This document shows, in pieces, positions 53,001-61,848 of a stretch of DNA of 64,000 nucleotides. Under the pieces are notes generated by a model. The model made no database searches. It was not told the origin of the DNA and was given only the letters and a program-made list of their open reading frames with translations. How positions within the stretch are numbered: position 1 is the first letter of the stretch; each line of letters opens with the position of its first letter. This DNA is from Halostella pelagica (lineage in GTDB: Archaea > Halobacteriota > Halobacteria > Halobacteriales > Natronoarchaeaceae). A program made the translations under genes and the position numbers. Location of the stretch: positions 992,001-1,056,000 of the forward strand of contig CP040678.1 of the NCBI GenBank assembly GCA_005954745.1, in the 5' to 3' direction.

Positions 53001-54037
53001 TGGAGATTGAACGTCGGCGATTAGTGGTGCTGTTGAACGCGCTATACGACCAGGGCGTCGAATCAATCGCGGTGAAACATCCATGTACAGATATCGGTGA
53101 GTTAGTGCAGATCAGGTTAGAAGATGATGGCCGGGCGACGGTCCGGTTCACACAGGGGTCGATGACGTATCAGGACAACCGTGACTCGATACTGGCCAAG
53201 TACGGTGAACCAGCATTCGATGACCTACCAGACGCAGAGACGTTCACGCGTGCGATGGTTGCCAGCGGTCACGTTGATCTCGCCAATCACGACGATGTCC
53301 AAGACTTCATTCACCGGTACGGGTATGCAGACCTCGAAGCCGGCAACGACCCGGTCATCGTTGGAATGGATGCCAATATCATGCCGTGGCGGCTACCAGA
53401 AGTACTGGGAATCGATAGTGAGACGGGTGACACTGACGACCGAGATCGACGACCAACGAACGGGTACGCACTCGCAACGGGCGTCAAAGAAGAACTGGAT
53501 TGGCATTACAAGCAGTACAACACGCACGAATTGACCGAAGCGTTCGGCGAGGAATTCACTCGCCTAGATAACCAGCCAGCCGGTTCCAATCGGGAAGGTC
53601 TCCTCGGGCTCTACGAGTACCGTCGCCTACGAACCGACCGGACAGTCGATATCATCGAATGTGACACCGGTGATGAAGCGATTATCTCCGCGTACCAAGA
53701 ATTCAATCAGAACAGTCGGAAGCAAGCCGTACTATTCAGCAATGATTACGGATTCATCGACAGTAGCATCGATGCCGGCGTACCGGCACACCACGTCAAG
53801 TACCCTGTCGATATTCCGCGAAAATCCACGGGCTCGTGGACGCAAGCAGCCGAACTACTCTACTACCTCGCAATCCTGTTCGGAGTGATTCAACTCCCGA
53901 AGGTCACCATCTACGGTGTTTGGAACGGGAAAGACGGACGTCACTGGCAACACGAACAGCTCGATATCGACTGTCGAAGCCCGAAAATCGAGCCGCAGCT
54001 GGAACGCGACCTTATCATCCTGAGCGCAACCGACTGA
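52997..54037 (+). CDS. PIN-like ribonuclease, partner of CARF-like protein
   Basis: A 346-aa protein. The C-terminal part has the PIN acidic set in order: D125 in 'VIVGMDANIMPWRL', E165/E166 in 'GVKEELDWHY', D250 and D255 in 'VLFSNDYGFIDSSIDAGVP'. Such residues bind Mg2+/Mn2+ for RNA cleavage. The first ~115 residues form an unassigned N-terminal domain (strand-rich then helical), possibly the contact for the CARF-like protein. Translationally coupled to it. Probable signal-activated RNase effector; its target is unknown. Confidence 0.72.
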   Translation: MMEIERRRLVVLLNALYDQGVESIAVKHPCTDIGELVQIRLEDDGRATVRFTQGSMTYQDNRDSILAKYGEPAFDDLPDAETFTRAMVASGHVDLANHDDVQDFIHRYGYADLEAGNDPVIVGMDANIMPWRLPEVLGIDSETGDTDDRDRRPTNGYALATGVKEELDWHYKQYNTHELTEAFGEEFTRLDNQPAGSNREGLLGLYEYRRLRTDRTVDIIECDTGDEAIISAYQEFNQNSRKQAVLFSNDYGFIDSSIDAGVPAHHVKYPVDIPRKSTGSWTQAAELLYYLAILFGVIQLPKVTIYGVWNGKDGRHWQHEQLDIDCRSPKIEPQLERDLIILSATD

Positions 54038-54122
54038 CAACACGTTCCGACTCGAACGGCTGGCGAAGATCCTTTCGCTGAAGCCTTCTCATATCGGATA
54101 GAGGTAACTGGAGGTGCCAATA

Positions 54123-54227
54123 ATGACGTTTCAAGAACGCCTCCGCTCAATCGAAGAGCGGTATGACATAAACGAGAGTGAACACGCCCGGGAACTCGGT
54201 CGAATCGTCGCCCACCTTCAGGATTAG
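54123..54227 (+). CDS. 34-aa helical ORF with strong Shine-Dalgarno
   Basis: It reads MTFQERLRSIEERYDINESE..., ending LGRIVAHLQD: charged and fully helical, coiled-coil-like. GGAGGTG (54110-54116) sits 6 nt before the ATG, an unusually good ribosome-binding site for this window. It lies 85 nt after the PIN-like gene on the same strand and may be the third gene of that operon, perhaps an inhibitor or adaptor; this is inference. Confidence 0.55.
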   Translation: MTFQERLRSIEERYDINESEHARELGRIVAHLQD

Positions 54228-54232
54228 CGTTG

Positions 54233-55030
54233 CTACTGGTCTATTAGCGAATCAACGTAGTCTTCGAGTGTGTCATATACTGGGCCGAATTCGGGGAGGT
54301 CTGCAACCAAATCGGGAAGTGTATTCTGCCAGCCGTCACGGATCTCATTCTGTTTCTCTTCGGGCAGCCCGTCCCGCAGGTCGATGTCCAGTCCGTCGTG
54401 TTCACACTTCCGCATGAATGCTAGGAGGATAACCGAATTGTCGATGTCGGCTTCCGTAATCATTCGATAGAGGTCGTAGTAGTCACGAGCCTGTGACCGC
54501 TGATAGAGTGCTCGCAACTTCTCCGCGAATATTTCCTCCAAGCTGTACGCGGTCAACTCGAATTCTGGGACATCCTCGTAGCTGTGGTGATGATGGACCG
54601 AGTCGAACGCCACGTATTCATCGATCATCACGTCCAGACTCGTCGTGTTCTTGTGACCGAGCACAGCGTCATACTGGATATCGATATCAACGTAGTGCGT
54701 CGGATACGCTTCTTTCTGCAGTTCACGGTGTTTGGTCACCTCGAAGTCGATACCGGAGGCTATAGTCGCGTCGTCCAATGTGCTTTGCAACTCCGCTTCG
54801 CTCCCGTGATACCCTCCCTCGACACCGAAATCAAGGTCTTCCGAGTACCGCCACGTCTCCGGGAAGTACAACTTGCTGAGTGCAGTGCCGCCCTTGAACA
54901 GCAGGTTGTCACCGTAGGGACTCGTGTAGATCGCCCACAGAATCCACGAATTAACGTAGTTCTTCTCCGCGTAGCCAAGTCGAACATCCAGCTCTCTGGC
55001 CAGCCGTCGGAGTTGCGCTTCGGAAATCAT
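54233..55030 (-). CDS. abiEii: AbiEii/AbiGii-family nucleotidyltransferase toxin
   Basis: A 265-aa toxin of a type IV AbiE system. The nucleotidyltransferase core is visible: 'NLLFKGGTALSKLYF' (GGTAL, 47-51), 'RYSEDLDFGV' with D65/D67, followed by 'LAYVDIDIQYD'-type strand (here 'HYVDIDIQYD') and 'YSLEEIFAEKLRALYQRSQARDYYDLYRM'. Family members transfer nucleotides to tRNA or other acceptors and stop growth during phage infection. It overlaps the antitoxin gene by 4 nt. Confidence 0.92.
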   Translation of the reverse strand: MISEAQLRRLARELDVRLGYAEKNYVNSWILWAIYTSPYGDNLLFKGGTALSKLYFPETWRYSEDLDFGVEGGYHGSEAELQSTLDDATIASGIDFEVTKHRELQKEAYPTHYVDIDIQYDAVLGHKNTTSLDVMIDEYVAFDSVHHHHSYEDVPEFELTAYSLEEIFAEKLRALYQRSQARDYYDLYRMITEADIDNSVILLAFMRKCEHDGLDIDLRDGLPEEKQNEIRDGWQNTLPDLVADLPEFGPVYDTLEDYVDSLIDQ

Positions 55031-55860
55031 GAGAAGTCACCAGGGAGGAACGACTCCGGGCCAACATTTAGGCGGAGTTGGTACTTGCTGTCCCGGGTTC
55101 CCGTCGCTTCTCTCGTCGGGTCGAGCAGTGGGTACCCAGTCGTGAAGTTCTCGACGAGGTCCCGGTACTCCGGAAGATCGATGTTCAACTGATCGGCGAG
55201 ATACACGAGTCGTTTCGTTGCGGCACCGTTTCCAACCCGCCGCAGGTACTCGACGACGCGTTCCCACGAACAGCGCATGTCGGCGGCGTTCTGCATTGCC
55301 TTCGCAAGCTCGCTGATACCCCCGCAGAACTCCGGATGGTCGGCGCAATCGACCAGCGTCTTTTCGATACTCGACATATTCGCCTGGTTCGACCCGACTG
55401 CAGTCGGTTGATACCCGAAGAACTTCTGCTCAGTGACCGTCACCGGTCGATACGTGACCCCGTGGATTTCACGTTCCTGGGCGCGTTCTGTCGTCACGAC
55501 GTACACCGTGCGGGACATCTGCTCTGTCAGCCCATGATGGTTCAGCGCACTCCAGTACCCGATGTACATCGGCTCTACGAGTGCTGACGCGATCACGAAC
55601 TCGTGTTCGGTATACACGGCGCTCTCGCCCGCAGCGAGCGGCAGGATAAGGTATTTCCCGTGCGCGATCCGCTCAAGCCACCCTTTCTCCTTAAGCGCAT
55701 ACGCCATGTCCTTCGCCGACTTCCGCTGGGTGTCGAGGACGTCCGCGATGTCACTAATACTGATGACCTGCCGGTTCTCGCTTGCGAGTCGTGACAGTGC
55801 TTGCGACTCGCGCGTCGACAGGCTCTTCCGTTGAATATCTTCGTCGTTTGTTGACTCCAT
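55027..55860 (-). CDS. abiEi: AbiEi-family antitoxin/transcriptional regulator
   Basis: A 277-aa antitoxin. The N-terminal winged helix 'VISISDIADVLDTQRKSAKDMAYALKEKGWLERIAHGKYLILPL' is followed by the AbiEi body ('YIGYWSALNHHGLTEQMSRTVYVVTTERA', 'IEKTLVDCADHPEFCGGISELAKAM'). AbiEi proteins repress their own promoter through repeats upstream; a pair of 18-bp direct repeats at 55863 and 55946 fits. First gene of the antitoxin-toxin operon. Confidence 0.9.
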   Translation of the reverse strand: MESTNDEDIQRKSLSTRESQALSRLASENRQVISISDIADVLDTQRKSAKDMAYALKEKGWLERIAHGKYLILPLAAGESAVYTEHEFVIASALVEPMYIGYWSALNHHGLTEQMSRTVYVVTTERAQEREIHGVTYRPVTVTEQKFFGYQPTAVGSNQANMSSIEKTLVDCADHPEFCGGISELAKAMQNAADMRCSWERVVEYLRRVGNGAATKRLVYLADQLNIDLPEYRDLVENFTTGYPLLDPTREATGTRDSKYQLRLNVGPESFLPGDFS

Positions 55861-55862
55861 AG

Positions 55863-55963
55863 CCGCTCAGCGTACATAGACTCTAAATTCCGAGGTGGAT
55901 AAAGGTATTCGTTGAGAGTTAGTTCGGTAACAGTTGTTCTTGTAACCGCTCAGCGTACATAGA
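55863..55963 (-). promoter_or_regulatory. Direct-repeat operator candidate of AbiE operon
   Basis: CCGCTCAGCGTACATAGA occurs exactly at 55863-55880 and 55946-55963, 83 bp apart, with further matching bases on both sides (CTAAA downstream of each). The first copy abuts the abiEi start codon; the second lies towards the divergent DUF429 gene. Autoregulation by AbiEi binding to both copies, possibly by looping, is likely. Confidence 0.65.
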
Positions 55964-56023
55964 ACCTAAACAAGGTCCCATTGAGTAACTGGAAACTAAG
56001 TGTGACCGTTAGTTCTCTCCTCT

Positions 56024-56734
56024 ATGGAATTCCACGTCGGCGTGGACTGGGCAAGCGGATCATGGGTCGTCGTCGAAGCAACCACAGAAACTACCAACAT
56101 TAGCACAGAACCCTCGTTGCTGAACGTCTGGCACGAGTATGGGGATCGGGCAAGCGAGATCCTCGTGGACATCCCAGTTAACCTAGAAGTTGAGGGAGAT
56201 AGAGAGTGTGATCAGGAAGCCAAGGACTTCCTCGGTTCTCGTGGCAGTACTGTCTTCTGGACACCGAACAGTGAGGCGGTGACAGCTGGGGACTACGAGG
56301 AGGCCGTTACGAGCAATACTCGGGGGCTGGGAAGCCACAGCTGGGGCCTCATTCCACGTATCCAGGAAGTAAACGCACTGCTGGACGAAGTCGAGGCTGC
56401 ACATGAGACAGTCTACGAGAGCCATCCAGAGGTGTGTTTCAAAGCGTACCACGGCGACGATCTCCCGTCGAAGAAGAGCGATTCCGGTTTCGAAGCCCGG
56501 AAAGAGTGTCTCATCAAGCACGGCGGCGAATCCTTCCAACCAGTAATCGACCTCGTTGACGGGCGACAAGCAAACAGCCAATGGCACCACCGAATCCAGT
56601 CAGGCCGCGTCGACGACGTCCTCGACGCTGCCGTCCTCGCTCTGACAGCACGGGAATCTGCCGGCTCCTACTCAACCCTCCCAAAAGATGCTGACCCCGT
56701 CTGTGACCCTTCCATTGTCTATCCAGGGAACTAA
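56024..56734 (+). CDS. DUF429 RNase H-like protein
   Basis: A 236-aa protein of the DUF429 family of predicted RNase H-fold nucleases. Signatures: 'GVDWASGSWVVVEA' (first Asp), 'ILVDIPVNL', 'CDQEAKDFLGSRGSTVFWTPN', 'YESHPEVCFKAY' and a C-terminal 'DDVLDAAVLALTA' with a second acidic pair. Substrate unknown. Divergent from the AbiE operon. Confidence 0.85.
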   Translation: MEFHVGVDWASGSWVVVEATTETTNISTEPSLLNVWHEYGDRASEILVDIPVNLEVEGDRECDQEAKDFLGSRGSTVFWTPNSEAVTAGDYEEAVTSNTRGLGSHSWGLIPRIQEVNALLDEVEAAHETVYESHPEVCFKAYHGDDLPSKKSDSGFEARKECLIKHGGESFQPVIDLVDGRQANSQWHHRIQSGRVDDVLDAAVLALTARESAGSYSTLPKDADPVCDPSIVYPGN

Positions 56735-56841
56735 CCCATTACCGGTGGAACACGCCGTTCTCTAAGCAACTCGTATCATACCCCGGCGGAGGGCTTATCA
56801 GTCTCAGCATCGAATTTCTTTAACACACGAGGTCGCATTAC

Positions 56842-57408
56842 ATGGCCGTTGAACCACCATATTCGCACGATGCAGGGCCCGCAGCAGTCTCCCCCACCGC
56901 ACTCCGCATCGTCAGCGGACACATCGAACTCCATCACCGTATGGAGGGCACCAATCCCGAACGTTCCGAGGATGACGAGGACTTCTGGATACTCGGAATG
57001 GCCAACGAAGACGTGCCTCCCATTTACAAGCTCCCCAAGTCCTATGCCGTCTACGTCATCGAGTGTGAACACATCAAGAATGTCGAACTCCAGCGTCGTC
57101 TCGACGACGATGACAACGCCCACAATGTCTCCTCTGAGTTCCAGACTGCCTACGCGATGAACAACGCCCCCGTGGTCTACGTCGGCTACACTAAGAATCC
57201 ATATCGGCGCATCGACGAACACCTCGACCCGTTCACGACCGGCGCGAAGTTCACTGACATCTTCCGACCAGTTGATGTCCACAACATCGACTGGTACGAC
57301 ACCGAAGACGAGGCAAAACAGGCCGAACTCGCCACCGCGGACCGTCTCTACCGCAAACAAGGCTACTTCCTCAATCCCAGCGTCCATCCCGACTACCGCG
57401 GCGACTGA
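56842..57408 (+). CDS. GIY-YIG-like nuclease
   Basis: A 188-aa protein. 'YAVYVIECEH' followed ~45 residues later by 'VVYVGYTKNPYRRIDEHLDP' is the GIY-YIG core (Y..Y, then R and H/E), with 'GAKFTDIFRP' and 'AKQAELATADRLYRKQGYF' matching the rest of the domain including a candidate catalytic Glu. A ~65-residue N-terminal segment is unassigned. The gap between the two core strands is longer than usual. Confidence 0.72.
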   Translation: MAVEPPYSHDAGPAAVSPTALRIVSGHIELHHRMEGTNPERSEDDEDFWILGMANEDVPPIYKLPKSYAVYVIECEHIKNVELQRRLDDDDNAHNVSSEFQTAYAMNNAPVVYVGYTKNPYRRIDEHLDPFTTGAKFTDIFRPVDVHNIDWYDTEDEAKQAELATADRLYRKQGYFLNPSVHPDYRGD

Positions 57409-57602
57409 CCTCCGCAAAACCGACCGAGAACCCTCACGCGAGTACCCTTGACGCCCGCTCCCCCCGACTCCGAGAACCGCCCACTCGGCGACCCCACTAT
57501 GACGAATTCAAGGGCCACCAACCAAATAACTCGCAACCATCACTCTACAATTGGCCTCTCGTGGGAAAACAATATCACGTAGAGAACCATTGACCCGGTA
57601 AT

Positions 57603-58613
57603 ATGGTCAATATACAATCAGTCGCCGTTTTTAGCTGCGAAAAAGGAGAAGAGATCGAAGACCCTTCTCCAGTTTCTGTCGGGATGCTAGCTTCAGATGA
57701 TCTCGATACGGAGGGAGGAAGAGAAGTTGAACGAATCTGCACCGCTATGGTTGGAGAGGCACTTGGGCGGAATTACGATAGCTCGGAGACAAAAAACGCT
57801 CGAACACACGAGTTTACAGACGGTGCCACAGAAGTATCCGCTCCAGTTGATGGGGTTGAACAGTCTATCCGTGACGTGCTTGATGCGATCAGAAACGAAG
57901 ACGACATCGAGGAAAACGCACGGACTCTCTCACAACTGTACTTAGACGAGATCCAATCCCGGGCAGACCTTCTCATCACGGTTCACTACAAAAAGTACGA
58001 TGAGGACTTCGCGGCGATTCTGAAGACACCGTATCTCGAAGGAGCACACGAGATCGATCTTTCTGACTCTGATACTACAGAAGTCTTCATCGAAAACGAA
58101 CGGGTCATACAGGAGGAAACTGACAAGAGTGTCCTGTATCCCCAGTATGACGTCTATGAAGAGGAGATGGATGAGTCCCAGGCACAGTTATTCCAGGCCA
58201 ATGGAGCGTCTCATTACTCCTCCTATTGGTATGGCTTTCTCAAACTCGCAGAAAAGAAGCATCCGGACGAACTGGTTGAGCGCGGGCTCAAAGAACAGGC
58301 CCGTGAATCAGATACAGGAGCTGCGTTCGGATCCTATCGTGAATTCATCGAAAACGGCTCTATCGAAACAGACGCCGACTCAGCATCATCACTTGAGAGC
58401 GGGGATGTCACCGTTCGTATCGCAGGGCGCTCATTACGGGTTTCCTTAGAAGAACTCCGCGAAAGCCGTAATGTCCAGCTCGCCAGAGACGGCGACCAAT
58501 TTTACCTTGTACTCTCAGACATCGAACCAGAGATTACAGTGGGTAGTGGTCAAGGTCGAAAGTCCGTTTTCGCTGACCTTGACGGAATCCCCGATATAGA
58601 AGATGTCTTCTAA
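57603..58613 (+). CDS. Unrecognised soluble protein, first gene of two-gene system
   Basis: A 336-aa acidic protein of no family I recognise. The N-terminal half reads as alpha/beta ('IQSVAVFSCEKGEEI', 'ADLLITVHYKKYDEDFAAILKTPYLEGAHEIDL'), with a long helical centre and a C-terminal ~80-residue strand-rich module ('DVTVRIAGRSLRVSLEELRESRNVQLARDGDQFYLVLSD'). The next gene begins 2 nt after its stop codon, so the two are an operon. Predicted cytosolic. Confidence 0.7.
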   Translation: MVNIQSVAVFSCEKGEEIEDPSPVSVGMLASDDLDTEGGREVERICTAMVGEALGRNYDSSETKNARTHEFTDGATEVSAPVDGVEQSIRDVLDAIRNEDDIEENARTLSQLYLDEIQSRADLLITVHYKKYDEDFAAILKTPYLEGAHEIDLSDSDTTEVFIENERVIQEETDKSVLYPQYDVYEEEMDESQAQLFQANGASHYSSYWYGFLKLAEKKHPDELVERGLKEQARESDTGAAFGSYREFIENGSIETDADSASSLESGDVTVRIAGRSLRVSLEELRESRNVQLARDGDQFYLVLSDIEPEITVGSGQGRKSVFADLDGIPDIEDVF

Positions 58614-58615
58614 CC

Positions 58616-60478
58616 ATGTCTTCAACCGAGGTTCTACAGGTTTTTCGAGATATCTGTACTGCCGAAAACATTAGTGACGCATCTGTTACCAACCTCAACT
58701 TCAAGGTAGACTTGACATCGTGTACAACAGATGAACTAAGCGACATTCTCAGAGTCCACAGAGATTCTCCGGATCATTTTGGAGCACTTCAAATCCGCGT
58801 ACTATCGGGAGAGGTACTCTTCGAACGTAGGGGTGGGAGGATTGTAGTAGCAGACACCGGATTCGAGACGCTCTCTGAGGCAGATCTCGACGTAGACTTA
58901 GATCACTACCGTGGTGGATTTGACCGCTACCGTGACGAAGACCTCGGACGAGCCTCCGAATTCGTGCACGATTTAGCGGCTGAACTGTCTGATTCTGGGG
59001 AAACTGTAGAGCTTCAAGGTCTGCTAAATAAGACCGCCATCGCCGAAGGGTTGTTAGAAGATCAATTCTCGGAGCGCATTATCGAACGCGTTAATCCACA
59101 TCTTTGGTGGTCTCCGACAACGTTCTCAAACTGGCTGGAGCAGGAAGAAATCAGCAATGCGACACAGACTCTGTATACCTATGAGCGAAGTTTACTCCTC
59201 CTGTTCATTGATGACGCTCCGGAACAGTCCGATGTATGTACAATCTGGAGTGCGACCGGTCTGGATCGGTTAAACGGGCGTACGATTGACGACACGTCCG
59301 AAGTGTACCGAGATCGAATCGAACACGCACGAAGCACCACCAGTTGGGAAGGGGAACTGATGCCGCTACATCCAGATCAGGTGTTAGGTCTCAGAGCGGT
59401 TTTTGGAGAGGCACTCAATTCGATTACGATACATTCGTTGTTAGCAGCCTTCTCGAAGTCAGTAGAGCTCGTCGACCAGGGCGTCAAGTATACAATATCG
59501 TATGAACCAGAATTCCATTCAACTCAACAGCCTGCTGAACTACAATCGCCATGGGGAAACGAGGGGATAGAAGCTGTCGAGCAACTCTACTCGAAATTCA
59601 AGAAGCATGAGGAGAAAGACGCCTTTCGAGATCTCTGGCAGCTTGCGATTACTGAACAATGCCTTGACGACGATGTAGGCCTTGAGTCACTTCCAGAACT
59701 TGCCCCAGCGATCCAATCGGCAAATGAAGACTTGCAGGTTTCCGCCATCGAAGAGAACTTCGATGAATTGAGCGACGTTCTCGAAGATACTCAGACGCTG
59801 ATGGCTGACTTGACAAACCGGCTTTCGGATGCCGCTGCTGAAACCTCTCGTGACATCCAGCGGCTGACGTTCACATTGCTCGGAGCCATCGTAGCAAACA
59901 TATTCCTCGTGTTGCGTTGGAGCGACAGAACGCTCGTCCCGTCATTCTCGATCTTCGTCATTGTCCTTCTCGTTGGCTTCTACCTGCCACTTATTCAGGG
60001 CCGAATTACCGATCTCGGTGAGACGATAACTCAAGTCGAAGCTGACTACGACTTCTACGAAAAACGAATTCGGCGATTCAACAAGGATTTATTCAATCTC
60101 ACAGGACTTTCAGATCGGAAAGATGGGTACGTCCAGATGGCAAAGGACCAACGTGACCGGGGTCAGAATCAACTGGAAGTTGTCTACAGCTCCCTCTTAC
60201 TTGTCTGGACAGTCCTGTGTGCATGGTCAGCCATCAGATTCCAGTTTGGTGGCTTGAAAACGGCTTCCTTGATCACGTCCGCTCTCATTCTCGGAGTGAT
60301 TTCACTCACCAACGAGGACCGGTATTGGAGTCACCGAAACCACGAATACTTCCACCGTGAATGGGCACTAATCGTCCTCGGCTTAATCCTGATACTCATC
60401 GCGCTTCAATGGGGAATCGGTGAGTTTGACCTCCTTTCAGGCCTATTACCGGACTCACTTCCACGGTTCACCAGCTAA
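58616..60478 (+). CDS. Large protein with C-terminal four-helix membrane domain
   Basis: A 620-aa protein. Residues ~1-410 are soluble and acidic, with coiled-coil propensity near 380-415 ('NFDELSDVLEDTQTLMADLTNRLSDAAAETS'). Hydrophobic helices lie at about 425-440, 443-460, 530-545, 555-568 and 585-600, separated by a charged loop ('QVEADYDFYEKRIRRFNKDLF'). The architecture - cytosolic sensor or effector part plus membrane anchor, paired with a soluble partner - is typical of membrane-damaging anti-phage systems, but no family match is claimed. Confidence 0.7.
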   Translation: MSSTEVLQVFRDICTAENISDASVTNLNFKVDLTSCTTDELSDILRVHRDSPDHFGALQIRVLSGEVLFERRGGRIVVADTGFETLSEADLDVDLDHYRGGFDRYRDEDLGRASEFVHDLAAELSDSGETVELQGLLNKTAIAEGLLEDQFSERIIERVNPHLWWSPTTFSNWLEQEEISNATQTLYTYERSLLLLFIDDAPEQSDVCTIWSATGLDRLNGRTIDDTSEVYRDRIEHARSTTSWEGELMPLHPDQVLGLRAVFGEALNSITIHSLLAAFSKSVELVDQGVKYTISYEPEFHSTQQPAELQSPWGNEGIEAVEQLYSKFKKHEEKDAFRDLWQLAITEQCLDDDVGLESLPELAPAIQSANEDLQVSAIEENFDELSDVLEDTQTLMADLTNRLSDAAAETSRDIQRLTFTLLGAIVANIFLVLRWSDRTLVPSFSIFVIVLLVGFYLPLIQGRITDLGETITQVEADYDFYEKRIRRFNKDLFNLTGLSDRKDGYVQMAKDQRDRGQNQLEVVYSSLLLVWTVLCAWSAIRFQFGGLKTASLITSALILGVISLTNEDRYWSHRNHEYFHREWALIVLGLILILIALQWGIGEFDLLSGLLPDSLPRFTS

Positions 60479-60592
60479 ACCAGAACGAACAGCGCTAATC
60501 TGCGGTCAGTAAAAACATCGTCCACAAGTCGATCTCAATCAATACGTCACGACAAGAATCGCTATTGAAATTGGATCTACCGGTTGTTACAG

Positions 60593-61663
60593 TTAAAGCC
60601 CTTGCTCTACCTCTTGTAGCGCATCAATTGCATGCTGTAGATGCGCGCGCACTTCGTCATCTGCACCGTTCTCACTCACCGCTTGATCAGTATCCTCTAC
60701 GCTCTCATTCGAGGCCTGCGTTTCGGGGGTGGTCTCAGTCTCCCCCCACGTTTCTGTCCGGCCCAGTGAGTCGGGGTCCTGGTCGGGCACTGCGTCAAGC
60801 CGCTGCTGTTCATCACTGTCGTCCTCTACTGTGTCGGTCGTGGCGGGACTGCGTTCCGACCGGTCGCTGTCGGTTGGCCGCCCCCCGCGGTTGAACGCGG
60901 ACAACGGGAAGTCGTACGCACAGGCGCGCTTCTGCTTGTTGAACGTCGTGCGCCGCGAGACATCGAACACGCTGATGATGTCTTTGCGAGCACACCCGCG
61001 GTCGAGTGCCTGTCGGACTTTCTCGTCCTCCATGCGTTGCAGCAACAACTGCGGTTCATCCGGGATGTGCCCGCGAGCTGAATTCTCGATCTGCTCGATG
61101 AGACCCCACTCCCCAGTCTCGACGTCCTTATCGACGATCTGCCGGTCGCGGACTTCGACCAAGTTGTCGAGTCCCATCAGCACCCACAACCGCTCACGAA
61201 CCGCTGACACCGTCAAGTCAGTCGGCACCCCGGACGCAATATCACCCGTTCGCGCCGGACCCGCATCTGCTAAGAACCGCAGGATCTCGATGTCCTGCGG
61301 AAGCAACACGCTCTGATCTTCCTCAGTGATCTCAACGGGCGCGTCGTCAGGCGTGCTCTGTTGATGGAACCAGCTGTGGCACGACCGGCACAGCAACGTC
61401 AGGTTCTCCATATCGTGCTCGCCCATCCCGTCCGGATTCCGCTCGATGTGGTGGACATGCAGCGTCGCCAACCCGCCCTTTTCTGGGCCGCGTCGCCCGC
61501 AGACCTGGCAGCGATGGGAGTACTCGTCAAGCACCGCTTCCCGCGTCTCCGGGTCAACTGTCTCGTGGCATTCCTCAGGCGTTAATCGCTCCGCCGGTTC
61601 ACTGCTCGATTCGCTCGTCTCCGTTCTCGTCGTGTCGTGCTCGTGTGACTGTGTTTCTGTCAT
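60593..61663 (-). CDS. HNH endonuclease with winged-helix domain
   Basis: A 356-aa protein. The HNH domain (residues ~35-105) shows 'RCQVCGRRG', 'LHVHHIERNPDGMGEHDMENLTLLCRSCHSWFH': two CxxC zinc pairs, HH and the Asn/His set. A winged-helix region follows ('QDIEILRFLADAGPARTGDIASGVPTDLTVSAVRERL'), then an acidic disordered tail. It probably nicks or cuts DNA at sites chosen by the HTH part. Last gene of the operon running from 63641; its ATG overlaps a short upstream frame (ATGA at 61660-61663). Confidence 0.85.
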   Translation of the reverse strand: MTETQSHEHDTTRTETSESSSEPAERLTPEECHETVDPETREAVLDEYSHRCQVCGRRGPEKGGLATLHVHHIERNPDGMGEHDMENLTLLCRSCHSWFHQQSTPDDAPVEITEEDQSVLLPQDIEILRFLADAGPARTGDIASGVPTDLTVSAVRERLWVLMGLDNLVEVRDRQIVDKDVETGEWGLIEQIENSARGHIPDEPQLLLQRMEDEKVRQALDRGCARKDIISVFDVSRRTTFNKQKRACAYDFPLSAFNRGGRPTDSDRSERSPATTDTVEDDSDEQQRLDAVPDQDPDSLGRTETWGETETTPETQASNESVEDTDQAVSENGADDEVRAHLQHAIDALQEVEQGL

Positions 61664-61803
61664 TCGTTGATTTCCAGTAGTTGGTTCTGCAGCTGTTCAC
61701 ACCGCGCGGACGGGAGGTCGTGGAGTATCGCTTCAATCCGCAGCCCGTCGTATCCGCGTCGCCGCCGCGTACCGCTTACAGTGAATCCGGCGGCACCACC
61801 CAG
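61660..61803 (-). CDS. Short coupled frame without visible ATG
   Basis: A 47-codon open frame ends GLRIEAILHDLPSARCEQLQ, NQLLEINE and overlaps the HNH start by ATGA. The C-terminal ~30 residues look genuinely coding, but the frame opens after a TGA with no ATG/GTG, so it either uses an unusual start or is a truncated remnant. The interval 61664-61848 otherwise holds nothing. Confidence 0.35.
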   Translation of the reverse strand: MGGAAGFTVSGTRRRRGYDGLRIEAILHDLPSARCEQLQNQLLEINE

Positions 61804-61848
61804 TCACGAGTACTGCGAACCCCGCGTAGAACTCGGTCCACATGCATC

